A stretch of DNA of 64,000 nucleotides from CAVQLX01 sp963811605 (GTDB lineage: Bacteria; Desulfobacterota; Binatia; DP-6): the NCBI GenBank assembly GCA_963811605.1, contig CAWESA010000008.1, positions 499,091-563,090 of the forward strand. The letters are read 5' to 3'. Position numbers and translations under genes: made by a program. Shown in pieces: positions 52,901 through 59,057 of the stretch. The stretch's first letter is position 1; every line of letters begins with the position of its first letter. The notes below the pieces were generated by a model. It did no database searches. It worked only from the letters and a program-made list of their open reading frames with translations, and had not been told where the DNA came from.

Positions 52901-53525
52901 GCAGGGGATCGAGCGACGGGTGGTCGGTGCCCCAGCCGTAGGCCTGCGCCAGCCAGGCCCCGGGATCGGTGACCAGTCGCACGAGCTGGTCGAGCTGGAC
53001 CGCGCGGTGCACGTGCTCGGTGGTGAAGCTCGCGGGATCGGCCAGCACCGGCTCGACCACGAGGACGTCGAGGACCCGCAACGCCTCGAGCATCACGGGG
53101 TTGGTCGCCTCGAAGCGCTCGACCACGACCCAGTCGAGGAGGCGGCGCGGCAGCTCCTCGGCGAACTTGGTGGCGTTCAGGAACGCCGGATCGAGCCCCT
53201 GGGCGGCGCGCGAGCCGGCGGCGGCGACGGCGCGCGTCGCCGTGGCGACGGCGAGGAGCAGCGCGGCGGAGCGCAGCGCGACCGTCGCCGTGTCCGGCTG
53301 GTCGGCGCCGAGCGCGTCGCCCAGGTCGTCGTACGCCTGGACGACGGCGTCCACCGTCGCCGCGTCGATGCCGAGCGCCGCCAGCGCGTCGGGGGCGTCG
53401 AAGCCGAGCTGCTCGCGCACGAAGACGAGCATCGCCTCGTCGGAGGCGAGGACGCCGCGCAGCGACTGGAGCGCGGTCGCGATCTCCTGCGCGAGGCGGT
53501 CGAGGGTGGACGGATCGTCGTCCAC
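49980..53525 (-). CDS. Giant-operon protein B, DUF6603-type (1181 aa)
   Basis: Begins at a GTG directly abutting the stop of the preceding gene. Residues 1-250 are helical. Residues 280-900 are repetitive alternating hydrophobic strands (VLVGLDVALQLGPVTAVAQG, ALELQVGTVGVKALGELTTG), and the diagnostic DUF6603 block FGFMLEGIGGLIGLQRGVDV is followed by LFPDDPVGDAPRILGRLRTL and IGPMIDIGWGTPRILFA. The C-terminal 280 residues include LWWDISKSFDESWG and a helical tail. DUF6603 has no known function. The long amphipathic beta pattern could make a groove, tube or solenoid (inference). Confidence 0.88.
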   Translation of the reverse strand: MDDDPSTLDRLAQEIATALQSLRGVLASDEAMLVFVREQLGFDAPDALAALGIDAATVDAVVQAYDDLGDALGADQPDTATVALRSAALLLAVATATRAVAAAGSRAAQGLDPAFLNATKFAEELPRRLLDWVVVERFEATNPVMLEALRVLDVLVVEPVLADPASFTTEHVHRAVQLDQLVRLVTDPGAWLAQAYGWGTDHPSLDPLLRRLFLLAMALQIPVELRGADLRRAATLAGAAAVDPARPATPAELRLPLLSAETTGAAVEAGLALVVLPPNDHDREGLALLPFADGQLAAEIELDALGDWVAGVTSSLDLQAGFGVLARPGRGVRIVTDLDGAGAEATGTFEARVERRATADPVGLVTFSGDSGVFVSGVEARAAVSFDAAQASELLVEAGVKAAVVRVHMGEADGFLRAVVPGLELTFDAALGVSTRRGVYFVGGAGLELSRPIAESAGPVRLQQLRAAIRPAAQDQPPGGRVLVGLDVALQLGPVTAVAQGIGAQLVVAQQPGGNLGPVDLAVGFKPPDGLGLSLDAGIVSGGGFLAFDAAKSTYAGALELQVGTVGVKALGELTTGKDWSLLLMLYADLPPIQLSFGFMLEGIGGLIGLQRGVDVDQLIAGMKTKAFDDILFPDDPVGDAPRILGRLRTLFPSSPRSLTIGPMIDIGWGTPRILFARVALLVEVDNVFGGAPGPIAFSRVVLVGSLRVEIGAAKDDPDVTVVHLVVDVLGFWEAAAKRYGFLADLRADSRIAFIDITGGLGVWGEYGDRPRFLLAAGGFNPRFKDVPAQMSGAIDRLGAAFDVGRFHIRLAGYLALTPATIQAGMDLAASGKIGPVGVKGEIGFDVLVYLDPYTHFIADFRITAEVTYKGHTLAGVKVAGTVEGPGLWHLTGKVTFSILWWDISKSFDESWGEAPALAAPPTDVQALLAAELDRSENWSAQLPAGSSAMVTLAPPPGDLTPLAHPLGRFVFSQRVVPFGLALEKYGNGGITGPNLFDVASVTLGGAPAPPRAAVREHFARAQFVDMTEDEKLTRPSFEEMDAGVEFSSDAFHTSANALAADMEYETAYLDITPDGGTETRRDPALTRAALQHDLIRALAAGGAAGRAPQRAAERMAARTVASVALSAPPLAAADRAGFAADPAVRLSGQAASVQMIAEQRFKPADAARSQLVERFELAGA

Positions 53526-54098
53526 TCAGATCGCCCTCGGACGGATCACGGGCACCAGGAAGCGCTTGGCGGGATCGGCGTCGAAGAACCAGGTCCACGT
53601 CGCCAGGTTGCGCGGACCCAGCACCACCGGCTCGGTGTTGACGATCTTGCCGTTGACGCGGTTCGGCTGGCCACCCTTGAGGGTGGGACGCCAGAGCGGG
53701 AACCAGCCGAAGAGGCTCTTGCCGCCGCCAACCGGGCGGTCGACCTCGGTGTAGTCGACCAGCTGGTGCTCCTTCACGAAGGCGGCGCGGGCGGGGTCGG
53801 CATGGACCTCCTTCTCCTTGTCGCCCGCCAGCCACGACACGAACCAGTCGGCGCGCTGATGGATACCGGCGTAGTCCGACTGCGCCGCGGGGACGCGCCG
53901 CATCAGGATCAGGCCGTCCGCGTCGACGGTCTCGAACCCCCAGCTGACGGTGCGCGCGCGCTGCAGGCGATGCGCCGTGGTGGCCGTGACATCGGCGCCG
54001 CTGTAGGTGACCAGGCCGGTCGACGCCCGGATGGCGGTGACGGCGCGCTGCTGCGCGACGGCCGCACCGGTGGTCGCGTGCACGATGTCGATCAGCAT
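53526..54098 (-). CDS. Giant-operon protein A, C-terminal part (frameshifted or separate gene)
   Basis: A 190-aa frame, starting MLIDIVHATTGAAVAQQRAV and ending VPVIRPRAI. The ATG at 54098 lies in ATGCTGA, overlapping the stop of the preceding frame, so it could be a coupled gene. But the junction reads TVTVDSVARL in the first frame and QVGMLIDIVHATTG in this one, as if a single base were missing. The combined sequence looks like one beta module (VDSVxxLxxGMLIDI...G). I favour one 650-aa protein split by an indel. The last half has DWFVSWLAGDKEKEV and KSLFGWFPLWRP. Confidence 0.7.
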   Translation of the reverse strand: MLIDIVHATTGAAVAQQRAVTAIRASTGLVTYSGADVTATTAHRLQRARTVSWGFETVDADGLILMRRVPAAQSDYAGIHQRADWFVSWLAGDKEKEVHADPARAAFVKEHQLVDYTEVDRPVGGGKSLFGWFPLWRPTLKGGQPNRVNGKIVNTEPVVLGPRNLATWTWFFDADPAKRFLVPVIRPRAI

Positions 54099-55459
54099 GC
54101 CGACCTGCGCAGCCGCGCCACGCTGTCGACGGTGACGGTGTTCGGCCCGTCGGCGCGCACGGCGGCGAGGGGCTCGACGTCGCGCCGGCGCAGCTCGAGC
54201 TCGTCGTTGAAGAGCTTCGCCATCGCGCGCTGGGCGCCGCCGATGCTGAAGACGTAGGAGCCGTGGCCCTGCATCTCGAGCTCGGGCAGCGTCTGCACGA
54301 CGACGGCGTTCTCGAGCCGCCACACGCCATGCAGCGTGATGTGGTCGTAGGCGGGATGGTTGTAGACGATGAGGTGGTCGCCCACCTGCAGGTCGTCCTG
54401 GCGCACCTGGAGCTGCTCGAAGTACCAGGACGACTTCTCGTGGTCGCCGGCGAGGAAGCTGTCCTTGTCCTTCGTGCCGAACTGGTAGTAGACGCGCAGC
54501 CAGCCGGGGCCGTTGGCCTTCACCTCCTTCTCGAGCCAGGTGTGGTCGCCCGCGGCGCGGCGCTTGGTCTCGCTGAACGTCAGGGCCTCGAGGTGCAGCG
54601 AGTGGATGACCTGGTCGCAGTAGAAGAGGTTGCGCTTCAGGTAGTCGGTCGAGGGCGTGAAGATCTGCTCGATGGCGGTGACGGAGTCGGGCGCGGTGGT
54701 GGCGGGGCGGGTGTACTCGAAGGAGTAGGTCTCGGTGGGATTCTTCACCCACGACGCGCTGGCCGCCGGGCCGGCGCGATTCGGGCCGGTCAGGTCGTAG
54801 CCGTCGACGGGACGCCGCCAGCCGGTCATGGGCGCCCGGCAGAAGCCGAAGTTGGCGTCGTCGGGGTTGCAGGAGCGAACGAACACCGACTTCGGCACGC
54901 GCGGGTACTCGAAGATGCGCTCCAGGGTGTCGGTCCAGGGGCCCGCGGCGGCGACGCTCTTCCAGGAGCGATTGTCGGCGCGCCCGACGTCGTACAGCAT
55001 GCGCTCGACGATGCGCAGGCGGCGGTCGACGATGCGATGGAGCATCTCGATGTTCGCCGGGTCGGCGAGGGTGATCATGCGTGCCGCCGCCTGCCAGACG
55101 ATGCTCCGCACCATCCGGCGCCGCACCGCCCTGGCGCCTTCCGCGGGCGGCTGCCCGGACACGCGCTTGCGGATGAGCTTCGGGTCGAGCGGCATCAGCC
55201 TGGTGTCGGCGGAGACGCGGCCCTGGATGGTCGCCTCCGCCGTCCGGGCGGCGGCGAGGTCCCTCGAGATCAGGGTGCGGTAGGCGGCGGTCGCCGCGGC
55301 GGTGATGTCGCCCCGCTTGGCGGGGTCGCGATCGGCGGGATTGAGATCGATCAGCGCGCGGGCGCGGCGCAGGATGAAGTCCTTCGCCAGGTCGCGCAGC
55401 ACGCCCCTGGGCTTGTCGGGGAGAAGATTCTTGTCGCGCACGAGGTCGGCGATGGCCAT
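54092..55459 (-). CDS. Giant-operon protein A, Tgl-like transglutaminase domain
   Basis: The 455-aa first gene of the operon. Residues 1-230 are helical. From residue 275 the sequence reads LFYCDQVIHSLHL, then VGDHLIVYNHP (355-370), GVWRLENAVVV and QGHGSYVF. Cys281, Glu383 (LEN) and His399 (GHG) reproduce in order and near spacing the Cys-Glu-His residues of Bacillus Tgl, a protein-glutamine gamma-glutamyltransferase that cross-links spore coat proteins, including the WQxEN...GHG pattern. I infer an isopeptide cross-linking or related NlpC-like enzyme. The frame ends with a frameshift near 54100. The start is the ATG at 55459; no strong ribosome site. Confidence 0.7.
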   Translation of the reverse strand: MAIADLVRDKNLLPDKPRGVLRDLAKDFILRRARALIDLNPADRDPAKRGDITAAATAAYRTLISRDLAAARTAEATIQGRVSADTRLMPLDPKLIRKRVSGQPPAEGARAVRRRMVRSIVWQAAARMITLADPANIEMLHRIVDRRLRIVERMLYDVGRADNRSWKSVAAAGPWTDTLERIFEYPRVPKSVFVRSCNPDDANFGFCRAPMTGWRRPVDGYDLTGPNRAGPAASASWVKNPTETYSFEYTRPATTAPDSVTAIEQIFTPSTDYLKRNLFYCDQVIHSLHLEALTFSETKRRAAGDHTWLEKEVKANGPGWLRVYYQFGTKDKDSFLAGDHEKSSWYFEQLQVRQDDLQVGDHLIVYNHPAYDHITLHGVWRLENAVVVQTLPELEMQGHGSYVFSIGGAQRAMAKLFNDELELRRRDVEPLAAVRADGPNTVTVDSVARLRRSAC

Positions 55460-55616
55460 GCGTCAGGCCGCTCTACCGCGCGGATGCTAAGGCGTCCAGT
55501 TCCGAGGCGATCAGACGCGAGGGCGCCTCGCGGGCGGACCGCACGGCAGTAGGAGAGAGACCTGCACGTACCGCCTATCTCCGTGCATCTACAGGCGTTT
55601 CGACGTGCGTGCTCCG

Positions 55617-55629
55617 GACAACGGTTGTC
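55617..55629. promoter_or_regulatory. Palindrome GACAAC-G-GTTGTC upstream of the giant operon
   Basis: A perfect 6-1-6 inverted repeat, partly overlapped by a second (GTTG-TCG-CAAC, 55624-55634), lies in the 260-bp gap between the divergent giant operon and the small basic gene. It is a candidate operator. Nothing else is recognisable in this gap. Confidence 0.28.
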
Positions 55630-55720
55630 GCAACACACGACGTATCAACGGGGAGTGCGACACCACACGCAAGCCGCCGGCGCCGCCATGACCGCGAGCC
55701 TCGCACCCGGGGGGCGAGCG

Positions 55721-55906
55721 ATGAGCCAGGTGCTGCCGCTGGTGCCGCGCTCCGGGCAGCCACGGCGACGCGTTCGCCGGCGAGAGACGCCCCGGGAACG
55801 GCACGAGCGACGGCTGACCCACCTGGCGTGCATGCGGGCGTGGTACGCCGCCAGTACGGCGGCCGGCGTGCGGCGCGGAAAGCGAGCGGAGCATGGAGTC
55901 GACTGA
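55721..55906 (+). CDS. Small, highly basic protein (61 aa), doubtful
   Basis: MSQVLPLVPRSGQPRRRVRR and then RHERRLTHLACMRAWYAAST with a basic end. Start at the ATG at 55721 (the ATG at 55688 is possible) behind a G-rich stretch. Its stop overlaps the DUF2130 start by 14 bp, which argues for a coupled gene. No family recognised; could be spurious. Confidence 0.35.
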   Translation: MSQVLPLVPRSGQPRRRVRRRETPRERHERRLTHLACMRAWYAASTAAGVRRGKRAEHGVD

Positions 55907-56879
55907 GCACTGTCCCCTCTGCGGCCAGACGGTCACCCGCGAGCAGCTGGACGCGATCGAGGCCCGCGTGCGCGAGGAGCAGCTCGTGCAGGCGGCCGCC
56001 AGCGAGGCGAGGCTCCGCCAGGAGCTGCACGCCGAGCACCGGCGCGAGCTGGCCACCGCGACGGCGCAGCTGGCGGCGGAGGTCGCCCGCCAGCGCGAGG
56101 CGCTGCAGGCCGATCACGATCGCGCGCTGCTGAAGGTCAAGGCCGACGCCAACCGGGAGAACGAGCGCCTGCAGAAGAAGACGAAGGAGCTGCAGCGAGC
56201 CCTCGAGAAGCGGACGGCGAACGACCTGGGCGACGGCCAGGAGCGCGACATCGACGCCGAGCTCCGCAAGGCGTTCATGCCGCCTTCGGGCGAGGACGCC
56301 ATCCAGCGCGTGGCGCGCGGCGAGCTCGGCGCCGACATCCTGCACGACGTCCGCTACCGGGGCGCCACATGCGGCCGGATCGTCTACGACTCGAAGAACC
56401 ACAAGGCGTGGCGCGCCGACTTCCTGAGCAAGCTGCGGCAGGACCGGGCGCGCCACGACGCTGCGTGCGCCGTGCTCGTCACCACGGCCTTTCCCGCCGG
56501 CGTGCGCTACTTCTGCGTCGACGACGACGTGTGCATCGTGCATCCCGACGCCGTGGTGCACGTCGCCCGCATCCTGCGGCGCAGCCTGATCGCCCTGCAC
56601 CGCCAGGGCATCTCGCTGCAGGCACGCGCCGGGAAGATGGCGGCGCTCTACAGGTACCTGGCCTCGGGAGACTTCGCCGACCAGATCCGTACGGCGGAGC
56701 AGCTGGTCGCCGACCTCCGCACGCTCGACGCCCGCGAGCGCGACGCGCACGACAGGGTCTGGAAGGAGCGCGAGCGCCTGGTCACGCGCACGAAGGCGAC
56801 GATCGACGAGATCGACACCCAAATCACCGGCATCATGGAGCGCGACGCCGGCGCCGAGCGCGACGCCGCCGTCGGATGA
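55893..56879 (+). CDS. DUF2130 protein with N-terminal zinc-ribbon-like motif
   Basis: A 328-aa cytosolic protein. It begins CPLCGQTVTREQLDAIEARV, a short zinc-ribbon-like start, followed by a coiled coil (residues 25-120). The DUF2130 core then has GELGADILHDVRYRGATCGRI, DSKNHKAWRADFLSKLRQDR, DAACAVLVTTAFP, DDDVCIVHPDAVV and a long helical end. The core has the sheet-forming pattern of a nuclease-like fold, though no activity is known to me. Divergent from the giant operon with the basic mini-gene in between. Confidence 0.86.
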   Translation: MESTEHCPLCGQTVTREQLDAIEARVREEQLVQAAASEARLRQELHAEHRRELATATAQLAAEVARQREALQADHDRALLKVKADANRENERLQKKTKELQRALEKRTANDLGDGQERDIDAELRKAFMPPSGEDAIQRVARGELGADILHDVRYRGATCGRIVYDSKNHKAWRADFLSKLRQDRARHDAACAVLVTTAFPAGVRYFCVDDDVCIVHPDAVVHVARILRRSLIALHRQGISLQARAGKMAALYRYLASGDFADQIRTAEQLVADLRTLDARERDAHDRVWKERERLVTRTKATIDEIDTQITGIMERDAGAERDAAVG

Positions 56880-57323
56880 CCGGGTCCTCCGGCGTCCGCA
56901 TCGCGCACCGGGCGTCGCTCGCGCGCGACGATGCCCCTCTCCCACGGCTCGCGATCCGGTCGCCGGCGATCGGTCCGCCGGCACGCCTCGCCCGGCCGGC
57001 ACGTTTCGCATGACGGGCGCCGCCCGAAGCCTCGAGGTGAAGAACACCCACCGCAACGTGACCACCATCCAGACGATCCTGGTCGATCAGATCCTCGGCG
57101 AGTACGATGTGCCCGGCGCCGCCAGCGCAAGACGTTTGCCGCCCGGAAGGCGCGAGTCGGCTGCGCGCGGATGGCGATGCGGCACGGCCCCGGGAGATCC
57201 GCCTTGACGCCCGTGGCGGCACGATCTGCCGCGAGCCGTGTGGCCGCGGGTGATCGAGGGGATCGGCGGCCCCACCACACGCGCGGGGGCGAAGGGCGCG
57301 CGGCTTGGTCGCGCCGCCGATAG
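56880..57323. other. 444-bp gap without a supported gene
   Basis: Short frames here on both strands (for example MTGAARSLEVKNTHRNVTTI at 57010) have no ribosome site or continuation. I see no repeat or hairpin convincing enough to name. It separates the DUF2130 gene from the convergent DsrE cluster. Confidence 0.4.
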
Positions 57324-57713
57324 CTACCACAGCGAGACGATGGCGTGCTCGTCGCAGACGCCCGGCAAGGCGGCGCGAGGCAACAGCGTCACGCCAGGGA
57401 TGAGCTCGTTCTTCTCGACACCGCGCTCTCTCAGGTCTTCCTCGACCACGTAGACCGGGATCCTGCGCTGTTCGATCAGATCGATGACGTCGCGATCCAG
57501 CTTCGGCGCCTGCGTTTGTCGCCATCGTCCGACCGTGAGCCCCGGCGCACCCTGCCCGGCGACTGCGTAGTTCACGGCGTTGCCGCGCAGCACCACCGTG
57601 TGCTCGGCGCCGGCACCCTGCATGACGGCGAGCAGCCAGAGAATGGTGTCGTCCTGCTCTTCCATCACGGCCCGATACGCCGACTCGACGATGTTCAGGG
57701 TCTTCTTGGCCAT
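57324..57713 (-). CDS. DsrE-family protein (third of three)
   Basis: A 129-aa DsrE/DsrF-fold protein: LNIVESAYRAVMEEQDDTIL, VVLRGNAVNYAVAG, LIEQRRIPVYVVEEDLRERG. The C-terminal Cys in LPGVCDEHAIVSLW is a possible sulfur-carrying residue. It starts seven bases after the stop of the preceding DsrE-like gene. DsrEFH/TusBCD proteins pass persulfide sulfur. I expect a subunit of such a relay. Confidence 0.82.
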   Translation of the reverse strand: MAKKTLNIVESAYRAVMEEQDDTILWLLAVMQGAGAEHTVVLRGNAVNYAVAGQGAPGLTVGRWRQTQAPKLDRDVIDLIEQRRIPVYVVEEDLRERGVEKNELIPGVTLLPRAALPGVCDEHAIVSLW

Positions 57714-57720
57714 GCTGCGC

Positions 57721-58131
57721 TCACTTCGTGGGAATGACGAGGACGTTGTCCGATGCTTCGCAGAAGGCGTGGAGATCGGCGGGCGAGCCGCGTCGCGTGT
57801 CGGGCACGAACTCGGTGACGCCGCGCTCGTCCACGCACATGCCGCAGTTCACCCAGTCGACTTTGCCGCCGCTCTGGTCGGCGCAGGCGAGGAGCGCGGC
57901 GACCTGGTCCTTCGTGGTCGGATGGTTCTCTTCCGCCGTGTCCTTGCCGTGCACGGGGTTCGGGTGCGCGGCCTGACGCGCGAACGCCAGGGCCGAGGCG
58001 CCCTCATAGGCGAACACCTTGATGTCGTAGCCACGGCGCGCCGCGATGTCGAGGAGCCGGAACGCGGTGGTCAGGTTCTCCGACTCGTAAGGCGGATCCA
58101 TCAGCGCGAACGTCAGGGTCGTCCGGGACAT
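57721..58131 (-). CDS. DsrE-family protein with CxxC (second of three)
   Basis: A 136-aa DsrE-fold protein, LTFALMDPPYESENLTTAFR and GYDIKVFAYEGASALAFARQ, followed by the redox/sulfur motif VNCGMCVDERG, which is the expected site of the sulfur-accepting Cys in DsrE/TusD. GAGGAG precedes the ATG. It is flanked by two shorter DsrE-like genes with gaps of ten bases or less. The length equals the DsrF class. Confidence 0.85.
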   Translation of the reverse strand: MSRTTLTFALMDPPYESENLTTAFRLLDIAARRGYDIKVFAYEGASALAFARQAAHPNPVHGKDTAEENHPTTKDQVAALLACADQSGGKVDWVNCGMCVDERGVTEFVPDTRRGSPADLHAFCEASDNVLVIPTK

Positions 58132-58141
58132 GGAGTGCTCC

Positions 58142-58468
58142 TCAGTGCCAGAGCGTCTTGTGGCCGGCGGCCAGGTGGTCGACGACGACATCGATGGGTG
58201 TCGGTTCGATGTCCGTGCCGAGGCGTGCTCGCTCGATGCCGCGCTCACCGAGGGAGAAGTCGTCGGCCAGGACTCTGACACCGGCTCTCATGACGGCCGC
58301 GAGCCCGTCGGCCCTGGCGCCGCGGCGTGCGGCCAGGACGCCGTTTTGCACCAGGAGCAGCGTCACGTGGTGCCCGGCCCTGGCGAGGCCGGCGGCGAGC
58401 TCGTACGAGAATGCGACGTCGTTGGAGTCGAACGGGTCGCGCGATTCGATCAGCATGTAGTGGGCCAA
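58142..58468 (-). CDS. DsrE-family protein without Cys (first of three)
   Basis: A 108-aa DsrE-like protein: YMLIESRDPFDSNDVAFSYE, LARAGHHVTLLLVQNGVLAA, GVRVLADDFSLGERG. No Cys, so it may be structural in a heterohexamer, as some DsrH/TusB-class subunits are. I use the TTG at 58468 because AAGGGG lies six bases upstream. The ATG at 58456 would lose the first strand residues. Confidence 0.78.
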   Translation of the reverse strand: MAHYMLIESRDPFDSNDVAFSYELAAGLARAGHHVTLLLVQNGVLAARRGARADGLAAVMRAGVRVLADDFSLGERGIERARLGTDIEPTPIDVVVDHLAAGHKTLWH

Positions 58469-58507
58469 TGCCGTCCCCTTTCCGATGATGGTGCGTCGTC
58501 CGCTGGC

Positions 58508-58927
58508 TCATGCCCGGAGGGCCACCAGGATGCCCATTCCGGCCATGCACACGAGCTGAATGAAGAAGAAGGAGAAGCGGACGGCGACGACCGGGTCGGT
58601 CTGCTCGACCGCCATGTGCGTCACCGTCTGCAGTACGCGGGCGACGAACAGCACGACAGCAAGCGTGTCGAGCGTGGGGCTTCGCACCCCGCTCGCCACG
58701 ATCGCGACCACGATCGCGCCGTAGACCGGCAGGTTCTCGACGCAGTTCGCATGCGCCCGCATCGCCCGCCGGTACCATGCGCTGCCGTGCTGCTCGTCGG
58801 CGGGGAACTCACTCAGCGCCGCTCGCCCGGTGAGGATGCGGCTCCAGCGATAGACCCCGACGGTGGCCAGCAAGGTCGCGAGCGTCCAGCCGGCGAAGAG
58901 GAGCAGCACCCAGACCGGTATCGTCAT
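58508..58927 (-). CDS. MAPEG-family membrane protein
   Basis: A 139-aa protein with four membrane segments (VWVLLLFAGWTLATLLATVG, GAIVVAIVASGV, TLAVVLFVARVLQTVTHM, SFFFIQLVCMAGMGILVAL) and the MAPEG motif RAMRAHANCVENLPVY, which contacts glutathione in eukaryotic relatives. Possible glutathione-dependent or eicosanoid-like activity. AAGGAGG before the ATG. It precedes the DsrE genes in the same direction by 40 bp. Confidence 0.88.
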   Translation of the reverse strand: MTIPVWVLLLFAGWTLATLLATVGVYRWSRILTGRAALSEFPADEQHGSAWYRRAMRAHANCVENLPVYGAIVVAIVASGVRSPTLDTLAVVLFVARVLQTVTHMAVEQTDPVVAVRFSFFFIQLVCMAGMGILVALRA

Positions 58928-59057
58928 CGTCGGCCTCCTTCAGCTCTCTGCGATGATCGGACCGATGACGGTCCGCACCCGTGCGACGCGTTCGCCGGCA
59001 AGCCCGCGGCGGTCGAGGACGGCGCACGACCGCCGCGAGATGCTCCGAGCGCCCGGG

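Noticed and set aside
56931..57323. Open frame after the DUF2130 gene
   Set aside because: Arg/Pro-rich composition, no ribosome site and no recognisable pattern; treated as non-coding.
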